NCBI GenBank assembly: GCA_033002965.1
Contig: JAURVB010009692.1
Location: 49,728-113,727 of the forward strand
DNA from: Piper betle
Lineage: Eukaryota > Streptophyta > Magnoliopsida > Piperales > Piperaceae
Reading direction: 5' to 3'
DNA: 64,000 bases
Shown here: positions 50,371-62,148 of the stretch, piece after piece
Layout of the letters: the number at the start of each line of letters is the position of its first letter
How positions within the stretch are numbered: position 1 is the first letter of the stretch
The notes under the pieces: model-generated
Databases searched by the model: none
What the model was told of the DNA's origin: nothing
What the model saw: only the letters and a program-made list of their open reading frames with translations
Translations under genes and position numbers: made by a program

Positions 50371-52065
50371 TCAGCAATCGTGGCTGTGTCCATCCCAGCT
50401 GTCCATGGTGGTTCCGAAATGGATGGTCCTGGTGGTGGTGTTGTTTGCATTCCTCTCTGATCCAAGGCTTGCTGTTCTTGTCCTGTCATGATAGCTACAA
50501 GTCCTCTCTGTTGCTGCCTCAGTGGCTGTTGGTCTCTGCCTCTGCTGTGGTTGTTGCTGGGGGGCTGGGAGCACAAGTCTCTGCGGTGGTGCTGGGAGCG
50601 TCACCTGTTGGGTCTGGCCAGTTGGACAAGTTGCGGCTCTATGCCTTGGTTGACCGCAACTATAGCATACGTCTGGGTCCACTCTGCACTCTATAGCTCT
50701 ATGTCCTGGCTGACCACATCTATAGCATGCATCTGTGCCTGCTCTGCACTCACCTCCATGACGACATCGGCAATTCTGACAGAAGGGTGCTCTGTAGCCC
50801 TGAACTTGGGCATCCATCGCCCTCATGGCAACTGGTGCATCTGACCGATGTCTCTGCTGTTCTCCCTGCTCTGGCTGATACGGCCTCGAATGTTGCTGCC
50901 TCTGGTCAACATCCTGGCGAGGTCTAGTAGCTATAACTCGTTCTGCCTCGCCTGCAGCTCTCACAACATCACCAAAAGTAGCGAACTTCCTATCCAAATA
51001 GGCCATCCTGATCTCGTGATGGAGGCCTTCGTAAAAATGCTCTATCCTTCTTTCTTCGGTGGACACCAAGTCTGGTGCAAATCTCTCTAGAGCTCTAAAC
51101 CTAGTCTCGTATTGTACCACTGTCATGGGTCCCTGCCTTAGCGTCTGGAATTCTCATTCCTTTCTCTTCCTGATGTTTGGCGGGAAATACTTTCCATCGA
51201 ATTCCGCCCTAAATTCCTCCCATGTGATGTCCTGGGGCTGACGATGGGCAAATATAGAATTCTGGACCGAACTCCACCATATCCTGGCTTCGTCCTGGAA
51301 TGCTCCTGTGATGTTGTGCACACGGTGCTCCGTGGGACATGCCATAGTGTCAAACACACCTATGGCTGACGATATCCACAAGAATGCCTCTTCCGCGTCC
51401 AACTTTCCAAAGAAAGGTCGTCCACCATTCTTCACAAACTTTTCGTACTGCCACAGTCCTAATTTCCTCGTATCCACTGATCTGTTCGATCCTGCTCCTT
51501 GCTCATATCGAGGAAATTGTGGTCCCGTACCTGCTGGTACACCGTCAAATCTTGCAGCTCCACTTCCGCCTGCAGTCTGCCCGCTACCTACTGCTGCGGT
51601 TCCACTGATGTCCGGTCTCAACCCCGCCTGAAGTGGGGCAAATAAGGGGGCTGTCGTTGGAGTAGCCCTCTATTGCAGCGGTGGAGGATGAGGCGGCGGC
51701 AGCGGGTCCGTGGAAACTACTGGCTCTCCCTGTGCCTCTTCACCCACTGCTGGTCTCTTCTCAGTTCTGGCCACAGAAAGGGCTATCTGTCTAAGCTCTC
51801 TCCTGAATTCCTCCTGATCTTGCTGCATTTGTCTACTAAATTCTTCCTGACTTTGCAGCATTTGTATCTGAGCTTCCGCCAATCTGGTGATCGCTGCGTC
51901 TCTCTCCTATCGACTACTTCTGGTGCAGTAACTGTCACGACCACTGTCTCGGTCCCGGCGACTATCTCGGTTTCGACGACTATCTCTGTCGCGGCGACTG
52001 TCTCGACGATGGCTCTCACCACGTCGGCTAGCTGAAACTGGCACACTGACCTCTACTAGTGGCAT
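50371..52065 (-). pseudogene. Ty3/gypsy gag with three in-frame stops
   Basis: An open frame of 565 codons from ATG at 52065, interrupted by stops at 51907-51909, 51670-51672 and 51154-51156 but with no frameshift between them. Features in order: an Arg/Asp/Ser repeat tract (RRDRDSRR-like); a Gln/Glu-rich coiled-coil-like segment; a proline-rich stretch; the gag capsid-like domain (YETRFRALERFAPDLVSTEE, FYEGLHHEIRM); and two CCHC zinc knuckles (CYRCGQPGHRAIEC and CYSCGQPRHRAATC). The capsid motifs resemble plant chromovirus gag (Tekay/Reina-like, from memory). Gag packages RNA and forms the particle. No pol follows, as the 3' LTR begins 134 bases after its stop. The stops mean this copy cannot make full-length Gag. 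Confidence 0.88.
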
Positions 52066-52336
52066 GGCAGTCGTAGGTTGACTGTCGGAACAGGGTTAGG
52101 ACTGTCCTGTCTGGCTACTGGAGGCGATGGGGTCCTAATCTATGTCCGGCGGGTCTGTGTCACCATCCTGCTACAAATTCCTGATCCGATCTGTTCACCC
52201 TGTTACACTACCGATTTGTAAGGAAATCTACAATCAAAAACATTAAAACAGAAAAATACCTGTCGGAACAGCTCGGAGCAGCTTCGGCACACATGTAACC
52301 TGTAACGCATCTACCATCCTAATCAACCAAGGGTTA

Positions 52337-52348
52337 GCTCTGATACCA
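52337..52348 (-). promoter_or_regulatory. Primer-binding site for initiator-Met tRNA
   Basis: Minus strand TGGTATCAGAGC, 4 bases from the 5' LTR terminus at 52353. Fixes the orientation of the gag-only element. Confidence 0.92.
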
Positions 52349-52352
52349 TTAT

Positions 52353-54396
52353 TGTAACACCCCGTTTCGGCTCACCCGTGAACCGACCCAGAAATGTCAC
52401 CGGCAACCGAACTGTTCGCTAATCTACTGGGTTCAGTTAAGCCGACCCGGATCTGCCCTCGGTGTCTCAAGATGGAGATGCAAACATAAAATGCATGGAT
52501 GGGATGCGTGGGTTCTAACGTAGTCCTACATGCATGCTATGATGTGCAAGCAAAACAAAACCATGCAACAGCAAGAAAATTTTAATTAAAAATTATCCAC
52601 AACAAGGGTATATAAATATTTTATCAAAATACGATAAAACATAATAATCTACCGTAGCATTCATCATTATCTCTTTCGTTTCAATTGAACCGAGCCTGAA
52701 CTCCAAACTCACTACTCATTCACATTTATTTGTTCATTTCATATCAAACAATTTATCTAAACAAACACATCAAAATTATCATTCACGTAGCAATAGCACA
52801 CCGTCATTATAGATTACACGAGGCAGGTACATGTGTGCGCGGTTCCGTGCTGCTCCTCCGCAGTCCCGACAAGTTTCATCCCTTGCATTTCTCACCTACA
52901 TATATATAGAAAAACCGTCAGTAACGAGTGTTACCGGCCCGGAAAATAACTAATATCAATCTGGCACAGGAGAGCAAACTCTCCTGTTGAATGAAAACCA
53001 TATACTTCCTCAAGAACTCTCATCAGGCCACATACGAGAGCCGTCGCCCTCGGGTCGACAGCGTCCCCCTATCTTTCACATTCTCATGCCTCGGCCATTT
53101 CTCTATCGCTTCTCGCATCAAATCTCATTCCTTTCCGCCCTCTGCACCTTCCATATTACTCCTGGCCTTGAGCACGAAGGCCGAGTACTCTCAGGCAGTC
53201 GCCTTCAGTACCCTTTGAAACCACAAGTCTAGACATGCGCTGCAATGCAGTACCCGTGAACCTCCACACCTCTCTGGGTTTGAGGAACTCAAAGGTGGAG
53301 TTGTCAGGATCCCTCGGGAATGAAACAGCCCACACACCATTCCAGAGCCCACTATCGACACACATGTGCCCGCTCGCGTAGCACCGTAGTCGAATTTCCC
53401 TCATTCAATCTCTCTCAAAAATGTGAAAACTATACATATATATAGATCTGGGTTGGGATTTATACAATAGGCCCGAAGGTAACGTGAGCTGGATCTGAAG
53501 TTCGAAAACAAACTCGAGGGATCTCATCCTCGAGGGTTATTAATCCGGAAAATTGTTGGCTAAATGACCCGAGTTAAGTGGGATCCGATAAAACGCGACT
53601 TAACTCGTCCTGCACATGATAAATTAAATACACAATAGAATAGCGTAAAACAGAGAACAAGTCCTAAACGGACCTGGTAGAAGCTCCAAACGGGTCCACA
53701 CGCCTAGGCGGCGAGCTCCTACACTGTACCTACACAATTAAGCTAAAAACTAACGCCCGCATGATGAATCACACATCCTATAGCATGCACACACACTCAA
53801 CACAATCACGCATCAATCAACACACATCAACCTATATCAATTCTAGCAAGCCTACTTAGGCTAATTTGCATTAGATCATGATCATTACCTAGTTACCCTA
53901 ATTTATTTCTTAGCCTCCATTTTTAATACCACTCAATCAAACAAATTTCATATTTTATCCTTAATCAAATCTACAATTATATATATTATTATAACATACA
54001 ATTCACCAATCCTAGCATGCAATTCTAATAATCAATATTTTTAAATAATTAAATTAAAATAAATTATACCTCGCGTCGTCGAAAATCGGCGATGACTAAG
54101 GTTTCCGTTTCGTGGCTCGAAATTCGAATTCAGCACCTAGCGGCGTCCGAAGTCCGATCAGATTGGACCAGGTGCATTCGACGGATGATCTGGCGAATTT
54201 CCCACGAATCCAATTTTTCGGCGGTTCCGGCGGTTTTTCGGCGAGTGTCGGCGGTTTTCCAGCGGATTCCGGCGGTTTTCCGACAATGATTCGGGACGGG
54301 GCAATCAGGGGGTCTATCAGCACCAGCTCGACGAGCTTGGTCCAATGGCGGTGTCAAACAAAGCAGCTGGGGCAGCGATGGCCGTCGGCGGCGGCG
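52353..54396 (-). repeat. 5' LTR of gag-only element, distally truncated
   Basis: Near-identical by eye to 47394-49430 of the 3' LTR, including the palindromes. Differences include an extra repeated GGCGGTTTTCCGG-type unit near 54235-54280. It stops at 54396 within a GGC-repeat tract, and about 800 bp of the LTR are missing. Confidence 0.87.
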
Positions 54397-54892
54397 TCCA
54401 TTCCTGAGGGATCCTGATAACTCCGCGTTTGAGTTCTTCACACCCAGAGAACGTGGAGGTTTACTGGTACTATTTAGTACAATGCATGTCCGGACTTGTG
54501 GTTTAAAGGGTACTAAAGGCAGTCGCCTGCGAGTACTCGACTGTCGTGCTCAAGGCCTGGAGAAATATGGAGATAAGGAGAGGGCTTAGGATTTGAGACC
54601 AGAAATTGAAGTAAAAAAATGCCGACAAAGGCATCAACAGCAACCGATCAGTTAGCTCGGGACACTACTGGGTCTGCAGCCCAGTGGCTCCTCAGTAGGT
54701 GCCCTTCAGAGTGTTCACGAGGAGTATATGATGTTTTCTTTTAAATGAGAGTTTGCTCTCATAGCCAGCTTGTTATAGTTATTTTTCTTTTCGGACTAGT
54801 AACACTTGTTGCTAATGTGTTTTTATACTATATGTAGGTAATGATCACGAGTTGGATGTGCTAGCCTAGACGGAGGAGCACTGATGTCGCTT
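54397..54892 (+). repeat. R1 LTR fragment in opposite orientation
   Basis: Matches plus-strand R1 sequence at 19150-19650 and 35320-35810. It abuts the truncated minus-strand LTR with no spacer, giving an inverted junction. Confidence 0.82.
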
Positions 54893-55069
54893 TTCTCATG
54901 AATTTCTCTTTTTAATTTTCTTTTCTTATTGAATGGGTTGAACTATCTAGAAAGTAGAAAGCAGCCAGATTTTTGAGCTATAGATTACACACTTGTGCTG
55001 CTGGCTCTGTCTCTTTGTTTTGAGGTTCGTAGTGTGGCTAGCTGGTTGGGGGGGGTGGGGGAAGCCGGG
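54893..55069. other. Short spacer, no gene seen
   Basis: Contains a G-rich run (GGGGGGGTGGGGGAAG) near 55050. Nothing else recognised. Confidence 0.5.
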
Positions 55070-55077
55070 GTGATGGG

Positions 55078-55319
55078 TAGGGTTGCTAATTGAGCGAGCC
55101 AGCTCGTGAGTATTTAGCGTTCGGCTCGGCTTGACTCGACTCGAAACTTGACATTTAAATGCTCGAACTCGAACTCGACTCGAACTCGAATCTTACGAGC
55201 CGAGCTTGAGCAAGGTCGTGTTCGACTCGACTCGACTCGACTCGTAGCTCGACTCGAACTCGACTCGATAAAATAATATAATAATATAGTTTTATATTAT
55301 ATTATATTTATATTTATAT

Positions 55320-55350
<31 letters not shown>

Positions 55351-55715
55351 TATACACACAGTATAATAACAACGAAGTGAGATAGTTGAGATGGTAAGTA
55401 TTCAAGTTGGTGACCTTAAGGTTGTGGGTTCAATCCACATTGAGTGCATTTTTTTTCAAGTGAGGGACTTTTGACTTTTAATCGAGCCGGTTTCGAGCTC
55501 ACGAACGAGCCGGGTTCGAGCTCGGAAAAATTAAACAGTTTAAGTGTATTCGAGCACGAGTCGAGCTCGAACACATAAAAGATATTCGAGTCGAACTCGA
55601 GCATATATGTTCAAAACTCGTTCGATCTTGATTCGAGTTCGAACGAGTTTTGAACTATTCGAGCCGAGTTCGAACACAAGTCGAGCTTGGCTCGCTCGCT
55701 CAATTAGCACCCCTA
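55078..55715. mobile_element. hAT-type MITE, 638 bp
   Basis: Termini TAGGGTTGCTAATTGAGCGA and its near complement TCGCTCAATTAGCACCCCTA, flanked on both sides by the 8-bp duplication GTGATGGG (55070-55077 and 55716-55723). An 8-bp duplication with TAGGG termini is the signature of hAT elements. The arms are long and dominated by TCGA/CTCGAACTCG-type motifs, making the two halves broadly self-complementary. The centre holds a TTTA microsatellite (about 55314-55353). No transposase is encoded, so it is non-autonomous. ORFs in the arms are products of the repeat. Confidence 0.92.
55383..55436 (+). other. tRNA-like A/B-box pair inside the MITE
   Basis: TAGTTGAGATGG (A-box-like) at 55383-55394 and GGTTCAATCC (B-box) at 55427-55436, with spacing close to that in tRNAs and SINEs. 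It could be a captured tRNA-derived fragment. No foldable acceptor stem is evident, so it is not called a tRNA gene. Confidence 0.4.
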
Positions 55716-55723
55716 GTGATGGG

Positions 55724-57626
55724 CTAGGATTGGACAAGGAAGCGTTCCATTCTTCTTATATGGATGTGGTGTGTGCATTTGGTCCACATCTTGTTTGAGT
55801 TCAATGTCAATATTTATATAGTTTTATTAATTATATATTTATTATATATGAATTTGAATATTATATTTTATATCTATCAATTTATTTACTCTTCTAATCG
55901 GTATTCTTCATAAAAGAAAAACTAAAAATCCCTCCCCAATAAAAAGCCGGGCATTTAACTAGATAAAATACATTAAAATAAAAAATAAATCAAATTATTA
56001 TAATATTTATATATTCACTTAATTAATAACTATCTTTAAAATTAGATTTTATTTCTAAAATATCAAATTATTGTAGTCTATTTTTTTATTCAATGAGGGT
56101 TATTTAAAAAATTAGAGTTGAACCCTAACATATATCTGACATGTTGGTTACTAATAGCCAAAGTTGTGCAATGCCATTGGTAAATTAATAAACTGCTAAA
56201 TATGAAATTAAATTGCATAAATAAACTGTTCATAAAAAATTGAGTTCATATAAAAAAGTTCATTAAAGCAAAAATCATTTTATAGAGAATTTTACATAAA
56301 CTGGTTTTATATTTATTTACTAATTAGAATCTAATGTTTATTTGCTTAGACTTATTAATTCTTATCCCCATACATTAATCAAAATTTTAAATTTATCTGT
56401 TAAAGTTTTGCGCTTATCTATTTATAATTGAGTGATTATCGAATACATCAAATATAATGTTTATCTACTTAGATTCTTATATAGACGTGATACTAATCGT
56501 ATTATTACATTCATTCATTAAAAAATTAATGTTTATCCATAACTTTTATATTTATCAGCTGAGAGTCGTAAAATCTTATACAAATGTTACATATTTATGG
56601 CAAACATTAATTTAATTTTGTATTTTTTTGCTAAAGGTTTAACTTTATCCATCTACATTTCATTAGCCATTTATCATTGTGGCCAAATCTTATCCTCGGT
56701 GGCAAGTGGCAACAAGCCAATCTAGTTGTGCATATATATGATGCAAAATATAAAATGATGTACACGTATGCAATCCCACATCTTTAAATTTATAAACTGA
56801 TTGTACATAAAATGCCTTGGAATGCCTTAGGTAACCTTTTGGAAAATAATCGATTTGCATGTCTTCGTACATGAAAAATCGATTTATTGCTAGAGAGGAA
56901 TAAATTGTCACTAGTAAACCTGGCCACGAACATTGGTTGCTAGCTGATCAAGATGTCAAATTATGATTGTCAACAAAACAAGCTACCGAGATATAATTGC
57001 TCGTCAACCTCAACACTGTTTCCTAGTTGAAGAATGGTTGTCCAATTAGATTTATTGGATCAAGTTACGTAAGCTCAAAATCAAAGTATAAAATAAAATG
57101 TTAACAAAAATGATTTAAAATAGACCATATTTTTTATCGGTAACAACGGTGGTTCTTGTTCAGTGAACAATTATGCACGCAAAATAACACCACGGGGCTA
57201 TATTGGATGTTAGGGTTCATGAGTCATAGAAAAACAGATTTTTTTAAGGTGAGTAGAATGAAATATCTTTCAATTAGTTAATTACCTTCCATGGTAAAAT
57301 GCAGTTTATATATAATAGGAATGGAACTTACAAACTGAATAACTTGATTAAACACTTTCAAATAAATAACTAAGCCCCTCAGTTTATATTTAAGCCACAT
57401 CATTATAGACTCATTTAGGGTCCATCAAGTTAGCACGAAACAAATATAAAATGTAGGAAATTTTTAAATGGTTAGTTTTATTAAAAATTAATCTATTTAA
57501 TAACATTTTTCAATGTATAGTGAGATATTGTTTAGAAGTTTGTTAAATTTAGAAATGTGTAAACACACTATCTTCAAAGGTTAAAACTTTATCACTCACT
57601 AAAAAAGTTAATATTTTATTATTTTA

Positions 57627-57657
<31 letters not shown>

Positions 57658-57820
57658 AAACTGGTGTAGTACAATTTAGTAGTTTTTTTAAATAAATGTC
57701 ATTAAATTATATTTCATTGCAATTTGGAATATTTTTTAGTCAATTTAGAATATTTTCTATTAGACTTTAGGAACAATAATTGAGGGATTTATGCCAAAAT
57801 CTCTCCTTAGTTGTTTGTGT
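55724..57820. other. AT-rich spacer, no gene seen
   Basis: No coding or RNA gene recognised. TA-rich simple repeats lie near 57629-57657. The ORF at 56690-56911 has no motif. Confidence 0.55.
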
Positions 57821-58427
57821 GTGTAAAACCCGGACCATTTGTTCGGTGGTTTTGCATTGGTGTTGTTAACCGTTAATATGTTATAATGATGTGTGTGTTG
57901 GTGCTTGCTCACCTGGATACTAGTTGCCACCCTAGTTTTAGACACATCCAGGCAGGCACTTCTGACTCTTTACTATCGTTTTGGTTATTGGGTGTTGTAG
58001 ATAGATCTAGTTGCTTGTCTTGTGTTTGTTTGGGTTCATTGCATGTTTTCGGTAGGAAAACCCTAAGTATTGCATATTAGGGTTGGATACAAAAGTCGTT
58101 GGGCCAACTTCTCTGTGCCCAACCAATGTTTAAATTTAATGCTCAAGCTCTTCTCCACTCCTTCCTCTCCGACCCTCTACTCCTCCTTTCTTCTTCATTC
58201 CAGACCTCTCCAGCCTTTGTTTGATGCTCTAAGACCATTGCAAGCTTTGGTTATCCCTTCCTTTGCTCTTTTCTTCCTACTCTTGCTTGGTTTATAATCC
58301 TTTCTCCTCTCCCGTCTTTTCCTTGGTGTTGTTTGCTATTTGTGTGTGTTGTTTGCTGTATTTTCTTTGTTGTAGATTGTAGCTTTAGTTGCCTAGTTTA
58401 TTTTAGTTTTCGTTTGATGCTTTTCTA
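57821..58427 (+). repeat. Possible LTR 5' fragment
   Basis: Begins TGTAAAACCCGG, like an LTR start, with a pyrimidine-rich segment at 58140-58310 resembling the leader segment of other LTRs here, but otherwise not matched to R1. It is cut at 58428 by an R2 LTR. Confidence 0.35.
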
Positions 58428-60568
58428 TGACACCCTGATTTTGGTTCATCTAATAACCAAATCAGAAATGTTACAATTGAGTTGAGTCATGTCTAAGGCT
58501 GCTGATCAGTAAAACTCGATCAATAAAATATATTGAAATAACCTACTTGGCGTCATAAGAATAGAAGACATTACTAAATATGTGTGAAAACTCATCAAAA
58601 AATAAATAAAAGTATTAAAGAAAATAAATGAAAACTTAATAATGAATAAACAAATAGATAATTAGATAACTAATAAATAACTATTAATTAATTAATTAAT
58701 TAATAAATTCTTAATGTCAAAATATTCTAAATAGTATGAATATGTATCTAAACTAATGTAGGATTCTCGAATTACCGAAATCGGTCAAAAAACGAGCGAA
58801 AACGGTGAATCGAGTCAACTGAGCTGGATCAAAAAACGAGCAAAAACTGGGCATGGACTAGTAGACTCGGGCTTGGACTGGCAAACAGGGTCGGACAAGC
58901 GGGTGCGGATTCGGGCAAGCATATGCAAACACAGATAGGAGTATGTGAATGCGGGCAGGCAGACGCTAACATGGGCAAACGGGCCGGCATTGCCTGTGTG
59001 AGATCCCTCAACTTAGTCCCACATCTAATACCTACTGGGAGAAGATCCTGTTTATAAGTGAGAATGGACTATAGATCTTTAACTTCCGGGGTACCCATTT
59101 TAAAGAAATGACTTGGCCCATTACGTTGCACTTTGGGCCGGGTCGTTACAAATGGTATCAGAGCCGACCTGGTTCCGTGTTTGATGGTGGGCTGGATTAG
59201 AAACGTTGGCTAGGCTGCCGGTCACGGGCCAGAAAGGTCATGGGCTGGGGCTAGCAACGGGCCAAGAATAGGCATTTCGGGGACGAAATTCCCTAAGGTG
59301 GGTGGATTGTGAGATCCCTCAACTTAGTCCCACATCTAATACCTACTGGGAGAAGATCCTGTTTATAAGTGAGAATGGACTATAGATCTTTAACTTCCGG
59401 GGTACCCATTTTAAAGAAATGACTTGGCCCATTACGTTGCACTTTGGGCCGGGTCGTTACAGCCTGTCACTGAAAATCACACATGGCGGCGTGGCTGGGT
59501 CATCACCAGTCAGGATGCATGGCCCTGGTGAGGAGGAACATGGCTGTGGTGGCAATTGACAAAATCTGGCTGCAGGTTGGTGGAAAACGGTCAGAAAACG
59601 GTGAAATTGCCGCCGGGTGCAGTGATGTCACCGGCGACAATTGCAACCATGGAGGTGATTGTGGGTGGTCCAAAAATGAAGATCTAGGCAAGGGGAAGCT
59701 ATCGAGGTGGTCAACCTCACTGGAGCCAAAAGATGGCCCAAAAGCTAGCACCGACAGTGCAAATGGCCTTGCCGGTGGCTACTGTGGCGGCTTCGATGCC
59801 AGAGGTGGACCTGAATCGATAGCTAGCCGTGAGGTGGTCATGATGGTACCATTCTGGTACTGGAGGTGGACCAAAGACTCATCAGCACTAATAATGTAAA
59901 TCCTTTGAAAATAAGAAAAAATCATTAAAAAATAACTGGGTGAAGGCTAGGGCTGATGTAGACGGCTTCAATCTTAACACGTGGTATGGTCCGAACGTTC
60001 GACAACTTGTGGACCTAGTGGGGCCCACATATAATGTATGCAATATATATACTATCGAAAAGATTGGATTGAGACTGGCAAAAGTTAAAACTGATTTTAA
60101 GCCTAAAAGTGACTCTATAGTCAGTAATTGAGGCAAGAAAACTAATTGGGCCTCGAAATTCTGAATTCAAACAGATGAAAATCTACAACTTATCAAGTTG
60201 GTCTACAAGGGCAATCCAGTGATTTGATATCCCTGTGATGCATGAAAATGAGATGGCCTAAAAATCCCAAATGGATACTAAATGCTACAATGACCTAAAT
60301 CTAACCTTAAAACTCTGGCTAAGACATAAAAAAATCTATGTACTTTGTGTATACACTGATAACTTATACTCTGTTGTAGCATGACTAAATCTATCACTTG
60401 CATGTCTGGCATACTTAGCTTCCATAGCTTTCTCATATGGCCATTTGGGCCCCATACTCTTGGTCTAATAACTGGTCTGGCTCAAACTCACTCAACTAAC
60501 TCGAGACTAGCCCGAACTCGGCAAAACTACAAGTGGATAAAACCCTAACCCAAAGCTAGGGTTTTACG
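58428..60568 (-). repeat. R2 3' LTR (minus), split by a TRIM
   Basis: Starts TATGACACCCTG (a decayed TGTAACACCC) and ends GGGTTTTACG at 60568, next to a polypurine-tract complement. It is interrupted by the TRIM 58997-59461. On either side the host reads as one LTR and parallels 20404-21530 and 24223-25867. The 138-codon ORF at 59483-59899 lies in LTR sequence. Confidence 0.72.
58997..59461 (+). mobile_element. Intact TRIM (miniature LTR retrotransposon)
   Basis: 465 bp in total. LTRs 58997-59150 and 59308-59461 are each 154 bp, from TGTGAGATCC to GGTCGTTACA, and identical by direct comparison. The internal region is 157 bp, with the primer-binding site TGGTATCAGAGCC at 59153-59165 and the purine-rich AAGGTGGGTGGA before the second LTR. 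The target duplication is GCCTG on both sides (58992-58996 and 59462-59466). No coding capacity, so it relies on other elements' proteins. The TGTGAGATCC start resembles widespread plant TRIM/SMART families, as I recall them. Confidence 0.96.
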
Positions 60569-62148
60569 ACCTCTCCTCCTTATAAAAATTCTGTCCTCGA
60601 AATTTTTCAAATCAACTGTGATCAGAGGACTCAACTAAAGATGCCATTGAGCTGGTAAAACTAAAGCCGTTGAACTATAACCTAGAGGGTAGCCCTCCCT
60701 TGAAAGCTAGCTGCACATGACCGTATAGATCAACTTGAAGCTGGCCAATCAAACTCTGATGAAGCTCGCTAGCATTCCACTAATCTGGCTGGATGGACTA
60801 CACGTGGTTGAATCATCTGGTTGGACTGCCATATAAGCTAGAATCATCTGATTGGATTGGCTCCTAGGGTCACTTCAAACTATGGGGACTAAAATGCCAT
60901 GATCTCGGCAGGAAAAACCTAGGTTCACCCCTAAGATCCTACTGGGTGGTCAAGCAGGTACTCTAGAGTACTGCAAGGTATTAGTCTAAACTACATCAAG
61001 AAAACCTATATCGGTGTGAGGTGTGTGGCTAACATCTACCTATCTCTCCCTGATCTTCATCGATATGATAGGTCGACTACGTGTACCCTCAAGGCACTCT
61101 GCTCTAGGTCCTACGACTATACTAGGGTGTTCTACTAGTCCTGCTAGAACATGGTAGACACAGGTACCAAGTAAGGGTGTATGCTAATGAGACCGGGTCC
61201 TATCTAACTTGGTCTTGAGTCAAGTATCTCACTCTGCTCGATAATGAAATAAGGACACTTGCTATGACTCTACTACGTGCAGACTCTTGTAACTATCTAT
61301 ATAACCACTAACTGTTGCTTAAGGGAACTCTCTATGATGGAATGGAGGCGAGAACACCTAGACATGCATATCGTGTCTCAATGAGTATGAAAACATACTC
61401 TCCATGGAACCGTGGAGTCTGCATCTGATCAGTGGCATGTGCACTAATCAATGTCTGCTCATCTCAACCATTTGGGTAAACTAATGGTGTGGCTGATATA
61501 TTTGGAAGAGTGAGTGTGAAAATGCACGACTCTATCTGGTGTCTATGGGTCACATGGAAAGAGAATGGATCTCTCGTGGAAAATTATTCACACTACTCTA
61601 TACCTCCAATTAGTAGGCGTCTCATACTCATGTGATCTAACATTAGGTGTGCTGGAAGAGTGCACTGAGTTGAGAAAATACTATTAGGTATCCACATCAC
61701 TCTATCTATAGTGATGTGAGGATCTCCATTTGAGCCACAATAGGGTAATGAAAACTCTGTATAGGATACTGGGTGGCTCACAAATATGGGTAGGTCCATG
61801 GATATATGTCTAAGATCATCATGATTGGTCTCGCCATAGGTGGCTAACCTGTGGAACAACCAATCAATGACGAGCCTAAGAGACGGCTCCTAAGTAGTTC
61901 TAATTCAATTGTCTAACAATAGGCGTGTGCTTCTCAATATTATACTAATCAAGCATTTCTAAACAGGTGGGATTCAAATGGCCTAGAGAGCCACTATTTC
62001 CCCTAGAGCCTATGAGGATTTGTAGTGAAGGTTTGACATGTGTCTCGTTCGTTCTTCAGTGGTGTGTGATTTGTTTACCCATTCCAATTTGTAATACTAA
62101 TCTTGACTCACATAGTTACTATCGCTATAGTAGAATCTTAAGCAAAGC
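60569..62148 (-). mobile_element. R2 internal region, non-coding
   Basis: Starts with the polypurine-tract complement CTCTCCTCCTT, then parallels 21531-22560 for roughly 900 bp. 61495-61600 resembles 25868-25960. No gag or pol motif. The 5' LTR that should close it is absent; an R1 LTR starts at 62149 instead. Confidence 0.6.

Larger units (their letters stand above)
47394..54396 (-). mobile_element. Gag-only R1 LTR retrotransposon
   Basis: Transcribed on the minus strand. It comprises a 5' LTR (52353-54396, truncated distally), primer-binding site 52337-52348, gag 50371-52065, polypurine tract 50237-50249 and a complete 3' LTR 47394-50236. The internal region is only 2116 bp with no protease, reverse transcriptase or integrase, so the element is non-autonomous and would need enzymes from a relative. 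The two LTRs look very similar over their shared 2 kb, pointing to a fairly recent insertion. No target duplication can be checked because the distal end of the 5' LTR is lost. Confidence 0.87.

Noticed and set aside
50313..51631. Plus-strand ORFs of 105-127 codons opposite the gag
   Set aside because: They are antisense shadows of the gag frame, which has zinc knuckles and capsid motifs.
55540..55798. ORFs in the TCGA-rich arm of the MITE
   Set aside because: Translations only repeat the short TCGA-based motif.
59483..59899. 138-codon ORF as a gene
   Set aside because: It is inside an R2 LTR; the paralogous LTR positions near 20830 and 24690 do not keep the frame.
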